This document shows, piece by piece, positions 14,516 to 21,363 of a stretch of DNA of 28,498 bases (positions are counted from its first letter, which is position 1; every line of letters begins with the position of its first letter). The notes below the pieces were generated by a model that worked only from the letters and a program-made list of their open reading frames with translations, made no database searches and had not been told where the DNA came from. This stretch comes from Syntrophaceae bacterium UBA5744. Lineage in GTDB: Bacteria; Desulfobacterota; Syntrophia; Syntrophales; UBA2192. Position numbers and translations under genes: made by a program. The stretch is from contig DIFQ01000105.1 of the NCBI GenBank assembly GCA_002419215.1, forward strand, positions 1 through 28,498, read 5' to 3'.

Positions 14516-16964
14516 GAAGATCACTCTCGGCATTGCCGGGATGACCTGCGCGACATGCGTCCGTCGCGTGGAAGAAGGGCTGAAGGCCCTGCCGGGCGTT
14601 GAAAGCGCCTCCGTGAACTTCGCCACGGAGAAGGCCGTCGTGGAGTATGATCCCGCTTCGGTGGGTCCCGAAGCGATGGCCGAAAAGGTGCGCGACCTGG
14701 GCTACGAAGTCGTCTCCCGGGAGAAGACCGGGCCGGCCGCCCTTCAGAAAACGACCGTCTCCATCGGCTCGATGACCTGCGCGGCCTGCGTGCGGAGAGT
14801 CGAGACGGCCCTGAAGGATGTCCCCGGCGTCGAGGAGGCCGCCGTGAACCTGGCCACGGGCCGCGGGACGGTGACCCACGGCGCCGACTGGGCGGGCGCG
14901 GGCGCCTTGCGCAAGGCCGTCACGGAGGCCGGGTACGAGTATCTCGGCATTGTCGACGCCGCGCAGGAAGACCCCATCGAAAAGGCCCGCGAGAGGGAGA
15001 CGCGGGAGCTTACGGTCAAGTTCATCGTCGGCATCATGCTGAGCGTGATCATCTTCATGGGGACCATGCAGGAGTGGTTCCCTTTCCTCGATTCCATCCC
15101 CCGCCCGACCATGCTGATCCTCCTCTTTGCCCTGACGACGCCTGTCGTCTTCTGGGTGGGAAGCCGCTTTCACACGGGCGCCCTGAAGGCGCTGAAACAG
15201 AAAACCTCGGACATGAACACCCTCGTGTCCATCGGGGCGCTCTCGGCCTACCTCTACTCGACGCTGGCCACGTTCTTCCCGGACGTCTTCACCGATGCGG
15301 GGGTCCACCTTCACGTCTACTATGACGGGGCGGCGTTCATCGTCAGCTTCATCGTCCTGGGGCGGCTGCTGGAAGCGCGAACGAAGGGAAAGACCTCCCA
15401 GGCGATCAAGCGCCTCATGGGGCTCAAGCCCAAAACGGCGCGGGTGATCCGGGACGGCCAGCCGGTGGACATCCCCGTCGATGAGGTCATGAAGGGCGAC
15501 GAGATCCTCGTGCGGCCCGGTGAGAAAATCCCCACGGACGGCGTCGTCCTGACAGGGACCTCCGCCGTCGATGAATCCATGCTCACCGGCGAGAGCATGC
15601 CCGTCACGAAGGAGCCCGCAAGCGAGGTCTTCGGGGCCACGATCAACCGGAGCGGGAGCTTCACATTCCAGGCGACGAAGATCGGCGCCGAGACGGCCCT
15701 GGCCCAGATCATCCGCCTCGTCGAAGAGGCCCAGGGATCCAAGGCGCCCATCCAGCGGATCGCCGACCGCGTGGCCGCCGTCTTCGTGCCCACCGTCATG
15801 GCCATTGCCGTGATCACCTTGATCGTCTGGGCCTTCTTCGTCCCGGACCCCGTTTTCACGCGGGCCCTGCTCAACTTCGTCTCCGTCCTCATCATCGCCT
15901 GCCCCTGCGCCATGGGACTGGCGACACCGACGGCCGTCATGGTGGGTACGGGAATCGGCGCCGAGAAGGGGATCCTCATCAAGGGGGGCGAGAGCCTCGA
16001 GAAGGCCCACCGGCTCACCATGATCGTCTTCGACAAGACGGGAACCCTCACCGTGGGCGAGCCCCGGGTGACCGACATCGTTACGGCCCCCGGCATCACG
16101 AGAAGCCATGTGCTCCGGATCGCCGCCTCCGTGGAGGCCCTCTCGGAGCATCCCCTGGCCAGGGCCATCGTCGAGACGGCCCGGCAGGAGGGTATCCGTC
16201 CCGAGCCCGTCGAGGGGTTCGAGGCCCTTTCGGGTCTCGGTGCAAAGGCCACCCTGAACGGCGCACCGCTTCTTCTCGGCAATCAGAAACTGATCGAGCA
16301 GGGGTCAATGAGCTTCAACGGCCTTGCCGAAGAGGGCACGAGGTTATCGTCGGAAGCGAAAACCTGCGTCTTCGTGGCCGAGGGGGAACAGGTGGCGGGC
16401 ATCGTCGCCCTGTCCGATGTCCCCAGGGAGACGGCCGCCGAGACGGTGAAGGCCCTCCAGGCAATGGGCCTCAAGGTGGCCATGATCACCGGCGACAACG
16501 AGAGCACCGCCCGGGCCATTGGCAGAACTCTCGGCATCGACCGGGTGCTGGCGGAGGTCCTGCCCGGCGAGAAGGCCCGGGAGATCATCCGCCTGAAGGC
16601 CCAGGGCGAGACCGTGGCCATGGTGGGCGACGGGATCAACGACGCGCCGGCCCTCTCGGCCGCCGACATCGGGATCGCCATCGGCGCGGGGACCGATGTG
16701 GCCATCGAGGCCTCCGACATCACGCTCATCCGCGACGACCTGAGGGCCGTGCCCGAGGCAATCCGGCTGTCTTTCCGGACGATGAAGGCCATCCGCCAGA
16801 ACCTTTTCTGGGCCTTCATCTACAACGTCATCGGGATCCCCATCGCCGCAGGCGTCCTCTACCCCTTCTTCGGGGTGTTGCTCAACCCCGTCTATGCCGC
16901 CATCGCCATGGCGTTGAGCTCCGTCTCCGTCGTGACGAACTCGCTGCGGCTGAGATGGTCCTAG
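14508..16964 (+). CDS. copA: Cu(I)-exporting P1B-type ATPase
   Basis: An 818-residue copper pump. Two N-terminal HMA domains carry GMTCATC (Cys14, Cys17) and SMTCAAC (Cys91, Cys94). The core has the actuator motif TGES (360-363), the membrane CPC (465-467), the phosphorylation site DKTGT at Asp509, SEHP in the nucleotide-binding domain and GDGINDAP near 707. FIYNVIGIP and MALSSVSVVTNSLRL near the C-terminus supply the YN and MxxSS residues of Cu(I)-type (P1B-1) ATPases. I start it at TTG 14508, overlapping the end of copZ with GGGG seven bases before; the open frame continues upstream only through copZ in another phase. It acts in the inner membrane to remove cytoplasmic copper. Confidence 0.95.
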   Translation: MPEKITLGIAGMTCATCVRRVEEGLKALPGVESASVNFATEKAVVEYDPASVGPEAMAEKVRDLGYEVVSREKTGPAALQKTTVSIGSMTCAACVRRVETALKDVPGVEEAAVNLATGRGTVTHGADWAGAGALRKAVTEAGYEYLGIVDAAQEDPIEKARERETRELTVKFIVGIMLSVIIFMGTMQEWFPFLDSIPRPTMLILLFALTTPVVFWVGSRFHTGALKALKQKTSDMNTLVSIGALSAYLYSTLATFFPDVFTDAGVHLHVYYDGAAFIVSFIVLGRLLEARTKGKTSQAIKRLMGLKPKTARVIRDGQPVDIPVDEVMKGDEILVRPGEKIPTDGVVLTGTSAVDESMLTGESMPVTKEPASEVFGATINRSGSFTFQATKIGAETALAQIIRLVEEAQGSKAPIQRIADRVAAVFVPTVMAIAVITLIVWAFFVPDPVFTRALLNFVSVLIIACPCAMGLATPTAVMVGTGIGAEKGILIKGGESLEKAHRLTMIVFDKTGTLTVGEPRVTDIVTAPGITRSHVLRIAASVEALSEHPLARAIVETARQEGIRPEPVEGFEALSGLGAKATLNGAPLLLGNQKLIEQGSMSFNGLAEEGTRLSSEAKTCVFVAEGEQVAGIVALSDVPRETAAETVKALQAMGLKVAMITGDNESTARAIGRTLGIDRVLAEVLPGEKAREIIRLKAQGETVAMVGDGINDAPALSAADIGIAIGAGTDVAIEASDITLIRDDLRAVPEAIRLSFRTMKAIRQNLFWAFIYNVIGIPIAAGVLYPFFGVLLNPVYAAIAMALSSVSVVTNSLRLRWS

Positions 16965-16998
16965 CGGCTGCGCCGCGGGCAAATGCTCGAAAAGTTAT

Positions 16999-17092
16999 GA
17001 AGTTGAGAAGCTGAGAAGCTTGGATAAGCCGGCAGTCAAGCGCAAGTCTTCAGATGATCCGAGCTTCCTAACTTCCGATCTTCTTAACTTCC
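16999..17092. repeat. 8-bp tandem arrays in inverted orientation (GAAG / CTTC family), copy 1
   Basis: Left arm: GAAGYTGA-type octamers at 16999-17022, then a degenerate unit to 17030. Right arm: four octamers NNNCTTCC/T at 17061-17092. GAAGTTGAGAAG (16999-17010) pairs with CTTCTTAACTTC (17080-17091) with one G-U, and GAAGCTTGGAT (17015-17025) pairs with ATCCGAGCTTC (17057-17067) with one wobble. It lies between the convergent copA and thioredoxin-like genes, where a terminator is expected. Confidence 0.75.
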
Positions 17093-17191
17093 TGCTTTTG
17101 CGAGGGGGGTAAAAATGTTCTCGCCCTATGCAGTTAAGGCGGGGACTGCACAGGGCGAGGAGGAAGGGGAGGGAATCTGTGATGCCTGTCC

Positions 17192-17761
17192 TCACAGCAA
17201 CCTGTAGGGATAGGCCCGCTTGGTCCATACACTCGAGGGATACCCCGCCTGAAGCAGCTCGTAAGCAAGCTTCAGGGGCTTTGCGTCGTGAGTGCTTTTG
17301 TACTCACTGACCCCCTTCAAGTACAGGGCCTCAGCGGTTGAATCGCTCTTTGGATACTCCTTGACTATTTTTTCAAAGTGCTTCAACGCATCGGTGATGC
17401 GCTCCTGATCAAAGAAGACCTTGCCGATTCCCAGGAGCAACGACGGGATCAACTCCTCGGGAGGCATGAACCCGACCGTCCGGTGATGCTCTTTTCCCCC
17501 GCCATTCACCGTAATGAGCGTCGGCGTCCATTTGACATTGTAGTCATCGGCCGCCGGTTTTGCGTCAAAAGAAAGCTTCAGCGGAACGACATTTTCCCCT
17601 ATGAAATCAACTACCTTTTCGTCTGGATACGTCACGGCATCCATCTGCTGGCAGCCGATTCAGGACGGATTGTGAAAAAATATCAGGACCGATTTCCCCT
17701 CGGAACCTGCTAGCTCCAAGGCTTTCTTCAGGTCCGATTCCCACCGAATCTTCTCTGCCAA
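17192..17761 (-). CDS. thioredoxin-like protein with TGA (probable selenocysteine) at the redox centre
   Basis: Read from TTG 17761 (AAGGAG six bases upstream) the frame encodes MAEKIRWESDLKKALELA..., then an in-frame TGA at 17662-17660 (codon 34), then IGCQQMDAVTYPDE and on to a normal stop at 17192, 189 residues in all. The thioredoxin fold is clear: the strand SVLIFFHNPS leads to TGA-Ile-Gly-Cys, exactly where CxxC would be, and WTPT supplies the cis-proline. A helical TPR-like tail follows (DALKHFEKIVKEYPKSDSTAEALYLKG). If TGA is read as selenocysteine, the active site is U34-x-x-C37. A hairpin resembling a bacterial SECIS follows the TGA (separate entry). Conventional gene callers would start at ATG 17644 and lose the active site. 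The alternative is a nonsense mutation or a sequencing error. Confidence 0.82.
17624..17643 (-). promoter_or_regulatory. candidate bacterial SECIS element
   Basis: On the minus strand UGGAUGC pairs with GUAUCCA (7 bp, one G-U) around the loop CGUGAC. The G at loop position 2 is 24 nt after the UGA. This fits the published bSECIS pattern (short stem, small loop with a G among its first two bases, about 16-37 nt from UGA). The hairpin lies within the coding sequence, as is normal in bacteria. Confidence 0.62.
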
Positions 17762-17890
17762 AGGAATCTCCTTTTCAAATCCACGCCCAGAAGATTGAGG
17801 GCACAATACATCATATATCCATAGCAAGCATTTTGCCAACAGGAAGGCCTGCCTACTTTTCCGTCTAACTACTCAAATATAAAAACGATT

Positions 17891-18031
17891 ATGACAAACC
17901 GAACTCCAGCCGCATGCGGGCGGCAGCGACAGAATGCAACCGCCCGAAAGGCACGCCTCCCCCGGCAGCAAGAGCTGCGCTCCCGGAAGCTTTGAAAACA
18001 GGGATTCCCCGGTGGGCGACCCTTTTGTCAT
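17891..18031. ncRNA. unidentified structured segment closed by an 8-bp stem
   Basis: ATGACAAA (17891-17898) and TTTGTCAT (18024-18031) are perfectly complementary and enclose several local stems: CCGCATGCGG (17910-17919), GCC-CGAAA-GGC (17942-17952) and GCAGC-AAGA-GCTGC (17965-17978). Another stem, CGACAT-TT-ATGTCG (18039-18052), follows. It could be a structured RNA leader for the selenoprotein gene (minus strand), a small RNA, or a mobile element with terminal inverted repeats. No known riboswitch signature was recognised. The remainder of the 17762-18360 gap shows nothing else apart from the repeat at 18267-18330. Confidence 0.35.
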
Positions 18032-18266
18032 GGTTTTACGACATTTATGTCGCAAGCCGGGGGGCCTCAGACAGATCGACAATGAGCTCTGGTCGATTCA
18101 TTTTGGTCCTGTACCGTTGGCCATGTATCATGCAGGGACTCGCTCCATAACGAGATGGGAGTTGCATCATCGATCTCAATAACTGTAAACCATGTGCCCG
18201 GATTAAACTGTAAACGATGATCCGGGTTGCACAGTGAGGGTGAACACCCCCCTTCCTCAGATATTG

Positions 18267-18330
18267 GGGCGCGCAATCATGTCTGGTTCTTTCCTTGCCG
18301 GGAAGCCCCGCCCTGTGGGCGGAGCTTCAC
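18267..18330. repeat. dispersed hairpin repeat, copy B
   Basis: Nearly identical to 3702-3767: the linker starting GGGCGCGCAATCATG, then TTCCTTGCCGG, then the GCCCCGCCC-TGT-GGGCGG hairpin. Here the hairpin is flanked by GAAGC/GCTTC, which extends the stem. Copy B is 2 bp shorter. It is 30 bp downstream of the SRAP stop codon. Confidence 0.8.
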
Positions 18331-18360
18331 ATCCAGCGCTCGAAGCATGATGCGGGACGT

Positions 18361-19020
18361 TCAGGCGGGCAGGATGCAGTCGGGGGCGTCGTGGCTGGCG
18401 CTGTTGACGGCGGTAGCCACATCGTAGGCATCCATTTCTTCAGCCGGATAAGGGACCAGGAGCGCCTGGAGCCGCTCGCGACTGCCTTCGCCGGGATCGA
18501 GCCAGCAGTCCTCGGCGTCGGCAGGCACGATGACGGGCATGCGGTCGTGGATGGGCCGTACGAGATCGTTTGCGTCGGTTGTGATGATCGTGCAGGTGAG
18601 GAGCTCTTTTCCGCCGGGCGCCTTCCAGCTTTCATAAAGCCCCGCGAAACCGAACGGCTTTTTCGATTTCAGGAAGATGTAGACGGGCACCTTGCGCTTT
18701 CCCGCAGGGCGCCATTCGTAAAACCCGTCCGCTACGACGAGGCAGCGGCGCTTTGCAAAGGCGCTTCGAAAGCTGGGTTTCTCCGCCAGCGTTTCTGCGC
18801 GGGCATTGATGAGACGGTTGCCGATGCCAGCGTCTTTTGCCCAGGAAGGGATCAGCCCCCACCGGAGGGGCTCAATGCGGTTTTCCCCGTCGCGGATCAC
18901 GCAGAGAACCTCCTGACCCGGCGCAATGTTGTAACGGGGTCGAAAGTCCGGGGGTACTGCGGCGTGAAACCGCTCGGCGACGGCGACAAAGGGACTCACG
19001 AGTGTAAACCGCCCGCACAT
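18361..19020 (-). CDS. SRAP family protein (SOS response-associated peptidase, YedK/HMCES-like)
   Basis: A 219-residue protein starting MCGRFT, so Cys2 becomes the N-terminal catalytic residue after methionine removal. Other signatures are RYNIAPGQ, the WGLIPSWAKD segment, NARAET (residues 72-77), CLVVADGFYEWR and HDRMPVIV with the conserved histidine. By family it forms a stable covalent link through Cys2 to abasic sites in single-stranded DNA, protecting them during replication. AGGGGTGG before the ATG is a good ribosome-binding site. Downstream lies dispersed repeat copy B. No other DNA-repair gene is nearby. Confidence 0.95.
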   Translation of the reverse strand: MCGRFTLVSPFVAVAERFHAAVPPDFRPRYNIAPGQEVLCVIRDGENRIEPLRWGLIPSWAKDAGIGNRLINARAETLAEKPSFRSAFAKRRCLVVADGFYEWRPAGKRKVPVYIFLKSKKPFGFAGLYESWKAPGGKELLTCTIITTDANDLVRPIHDRMPVIVPADAEDCWLDPGEGSRERLQALLVPYPAEEMDAYDVATAVNSASHDAPDCILPA

Positions 19021-19089
19021 CGTTCCACCCCTAAACCAGATCGATGCCGCTGTTCATTCGTTGATTGCCACGCACAGCCAAATGAATTT

Positions 19090-19164
19090 GAAGTCAGGAA
19101 GTGAGGAAGAGCGGAAGTTCGGAATAAATAGAGTCCGGTCCGCTCTTCTGCTCTTCCGATCTTC
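19090..19164. repeat. 8-bp tandem arrays in inverted orientation (GAAG / CTTC family), copy 2
   Basis: Left arm: four octamers GAAGNNNG at 19090-19121. Right arm: three octamers NGNTCTTC at 19141-19164. GAAGAGCGG (19106-19114) pairs perfectly with CCGCTCTTC (19140-19148). It lies 60-140 bp downstream of the CoA-binding protein stop. Confidence 0.75.
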
Positions 19165-19226
19165 GCTCACGATAGCTACAGGTCTTGCCTGGACTCACTG
19201 CATGTTGGCATCCGAAGAGCCCTCGC

Positions 19227-19655
19227 TCACTCGTCCATGAGGTAGACCATCCGATACTCGTGGTACATGCAGCGGTCCTGCACGAAGATGATCTCGTTTT
19301 CCTCGGCCAGTTTCCGGGCCTCTTCGTTTCGGATCCCCTGCTGGAGCCAGACGACGTAGACATCGCCCTTTTCTTTTTTGCGAGCCACAGCCTCTTTCAC
19401 CGGCTCCAGTGCATCCTCGGAGCGACGGAAAACCAGGACGACATCGATCCGCTTCGGGACTGACTTCAGGTCAGGGTAGCTTTTTCGCTTCAGGATCACC
19501 TCGGCGGACGGGTTTACGGGGATGATGTCGTAACCTTTTTTAGCCAGGAACTCGGGAACCCAGTAGCCTGTTTTGCCCGGGTCCTTCGACATACCGTACA
19601 CCGCAACGCTTCGGTACTTTTCGACAATGTTCCGGATCATCTCGCGGGTGGTCAT
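19227..19655 (-). CDS. CoA-binding domain protein (YccU-like)
   Basis: A 142-residue Rossmann-like protein of the CoA_binding_2 type. Characteristic stretches are VAVYGMSKDPGKTGYWVPEFL, YDIIPVNPSAEVILKRKSYPDL, VPKRIDVVLVFRRSED, VYVVWLQQGIRNEEA and a closing VQDRCMYHEYRM. It is expected to bind CoA or a related nucleotide in the cytoplasm; no reaction is known. AGGAGGTGAACG before the ATG at 19655 is a near-ideal ribosome-binding site, suggesting good expression. Preceded by the MATE gene on the same strand with a 90-bp gap. Confidence 0.9.
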   Translation of the reverse strand: MTTREMIRNIVEKYRSVAVYGMSKDPGKTGYWVPEFLAKKGYDIIPVNPSAEVILKRKSYPDLKSVPKRIDVVLVFRRSEDALEPVKEAVARKKEKGDVYVVWLQQGIRNEEARKLAEENEIIFVQDRCMYHEYRMVYLMDE

Positions 19656-19746
19656 CGTTCACCTCCTGCCGGGCTTTACATTCATTTTACCATAATCCGA
19701 AGAACCGCGAAAGCAAGCCCCCTTCCCTGGATCCCGATGCCTGCGT

Positions 19747-21027
19747 CTAATCTACCCGGACGTGTTTCCATCTTCCGCCGCGGAACCGCAGGCTCATAAA
19801 CAGGGCATAGCACATCATGGAGACGACCATGGCGACCCATACCCCGGTGGGTCCGTAGCCCAGCGTGATCGCCAGGATGTAAGCAAGCGGCAGCCGCACC
19901 CCCCACATGCAGGCCACGATGATCCACATGGTGGCCCTCGTGTCGCCCGCACCGGTGATGGCACCGGAGAGAATGGTCCCCAGGGCAAGGAACGGCTCCG
20001 ACACCATGTTGATCCGCAGGTAGTTGGCCGTCTCGGCAAGGACCTCCGGTGTCCGGGCCAGGATCGACGCAAAGGCCTCGGCCCAGATAAAGACCGGGAC
20101 GGCAAGCCCGCCCAGCAGGATCATGCCTGCCCCTGCCGTCTTCCAGCCGAGCTTTTCGGCCCGCGCGGGGTCGCCTGCGCCCAGGTTCTGCCCGGCAAGG
20201 ACGGAGGCGGCCATGTTCAGTGCAAAGGCGGGCAGGAAGATGATCGCCTCGATCCTGAGGCCGTTGGTCAGGGCGGCAAGGGCCGTGACGGTCCCTTCGC
20301 CGAGCCGTGACAGGATGTTGTAGAGCACGATGCTCCCGGCCTGCCAGGCGATCTGCAGAAAGACCGACGGCCAGCCGATATCGACGATCCTCCCGATGGT
20401 GGGAAAGCTGACCCGCCACGGCTCGGTAAAAACACCCCTCCAGCGTTTCGAGGTCAGCAGCGCCACGCTGATGACCATTCCCACGGCAAACGACGAGGCC
20501 GTGGAAAAAGCAATGCCCCGGTACCCCATCTCGGGAAAGGGCGGAATCCCGAAGACCAGAACGAAATCGCCCGCGATGTTTACGAGGCTCACGAAGAACA
20601 TGGTGAGCAGGGGTTTTTTCACATCGCCGGCCGCGCGAAAAATGGCGTTGGAGATGATGAGAAGGTAATTCGGCCCCAGGGCAAAAGCGAAGATGCGCAG
20701 GAAATCCTCCGCCACGGTGCGGATCTCCGGAGGCATACCGGCCAGGGCCACGATCTCGCGACAGAAGAAAATCGTGGCGGCGGTGATGAGGACGGCCACG
20801 ACAACCCCGAAAAGAAGCGATTGCCGCGCGATCTCGACGGCGCGACCGGTATTCGCAGCCCCCACGGCGCGCGACACCATGGCAATGGTACCGATGCCGA
20901 TGGCGTTTGCCATGATGATGACGATGAAAAAAAGCTGGGTGACGAATCCGATGGCCGCCTGGACTTCCGGGCCGATGAACCCCGCCACATAGAGATCGGC
21001 AAGGCCCACGAAGAAATTGAAGACCAT
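19747..21027 (-). CDS. MATE family multidrug/Na+-coupled efflux transporter
   Basis: An inner-membrane protein of 426 residues from the first ATG, with about twelve hydrophobic helices in two homologous halves. Family landmarks are NFFVGLADLYVAGFIGPEVQAAIGF in the first helix pair, the repeated (G)AGDxxxP/(G)AGDTRATM elements, and AFALNMAASVLAGQNLGAGDPARA at the start of the second half. It would export organic cations or drugs using Na+ or H+. The conserved N-terminus clearly continues upstream in frame (SLWKNIWHLSWPTFFIMVF) for 30 codons to a TGA at 21118-21120. No ATG, GTG or TTG occurs in that stretch, so the true start is unresolved (see findings). Confidence 0.88.
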   Translation of the reverse strand: MVFNFFVGLADLYVAGFIGPEVQAAIGFVTQLFFIVIIMANAIGIGTIAMVSRAVGAANTGRAVEIARQSLLFGVVVAVLITAATIFFCREIVALAGMPPEIRTVAEDFLRIFAFALGPNYLLIISNAIFRAAGDVKKPLLTMFFVSLVNIAGDFVLVFGIPPFPEMGYRGIAFSTASSFAVGMVISVALLTSKRWRGVFTEPWRVSFPTIGRIVDIGWPSVFLQIAWQAGSIVLYNILSRLGEGTVTALAALTNGLRIEAIIFLPAFALNMAASVLAGQNLGAGDPARAEKLGWKTAGAGMILLGGLAVPVFIWAEAFASILARTPEVLAETANYLRINMVSEPFLALGTILSGAITGAGDTRATMWIIVACMWGVRLPLAYILAITLGYGPTGVWVAMVVSMMCYALFMSLRFRGGRWKHVRVD

Positions 21028-21199
21028 GATGAAAAAGGTGGGCCACGAGAGATGCCAGATGTTTTTCCAGAGGCTGCCCCGCGTCAGCTCCGGTGGATGA
21101 TGCTCGCCGATGGGTTGTCACTCCATGGAATCATTGATCCGGGCATGGCATGACCCGGTTTCACAATAGCATAACCATCAGCGCCGGCTCATTCAACAG

Positions 21200-21247
21200 A
21201 AAATCCCCCATCTTCCCTCTGCAAAAGGGGAAGGTAAGGGGGATTTT
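21200..21247. repeat. inverted repeat AAAATCCCCC / GGGGGATTTT
   Basis: AAAATCCCCC (21200-21209) and GGGGGATTTT (21238-21247) are perfect complements, with an inner CTTCCC/GGGAAG stem. This resembles the widespread 'AAATCCCCC...GGGGGATTT' intergenic palindromes of many bacteria. It abuts the heptamer array at 21247. The whole gap 21028-21345 is filled by the MATE N-terminal extension, this element, the array and a stop-codon hairpin. Confidence 0.75.
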
Positions 21248-21316
21248 GCTGTTTGCTGTTGGCTGTTTGCTGTTGGCTGTTGGCTGTTGGCTGTCGGCTG
21301 TCGGCTGTCGGCCGGC
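21247..21316. repeat. 7-bp tandem array, nine to ten units of KGCTGTY
   Basis: Nine contiguous heptads KGCTGTY (21247-21309) plus a degenerate tenth. Substitutions are confined mainly to the first and last positions and drift from TGCTGTT to GGCTGTC along the array. This is the most regular array in the window, lying 30-100 bp downstream of the baeRF stop codon. Confidence 0.85.
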
Positions 21317-21338
21317 AACCCGTAACTCACTGGTCACT

Positions 21339-21363
21339 GCCCTTTTCAGTATCTGAAAAGGGC
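21339..21363 (-). terminator. 11-bp hairpin across the baeRF stop codon
   Basis: GCCCTTTTCAG and CTGAAAAGGGC form a perfect 11-bp stem with a TAT loop. The TGA stop of the baeRF gene (21348-21346) is inside the stem. There is no U-tract, so it may act as a 3'-end stabiliser or a Rho-independent-like barrier rather than a classical terminator. Confidence 0.5.

Noticed and set aside
14487..16151. Minus-strand open frame of 554 codons
   Set aside because: Antisense to copA, which has all P-type ATPase motifs.
17192..17644. Truncated 150-residue protein starting at ATG 17644
   Set aside because: It lacks a ribosome-binding site and starts in the middle of the thioredoxin fold; the upstream frame through TGA is protein-like with a good AAGGAG site.
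17940..18052. Known riboswitch classes (c-di-GMP, cobalamin, Moco) or tRNA-Sec
   Set aside because: Checked by eye for their conserved cores; none is present, and no T-loop or acceptor stem of a tRNA is found.
17873..18082. 69-codon ORF over the structured segment
   Set aside because: No ribosome-binding site or family features; the sequence is better explained by hairpins.
19682..21121. 479-codon minus-strand frame starting with GTG at 21121
   Set aside because: It is another phase of the MATE gene with a low-complexity, arginine/glycine/histidine-rich product. A frameshift joining it to the MATE frame was considered, but the MATE N-terminus is already in the MATE frame.
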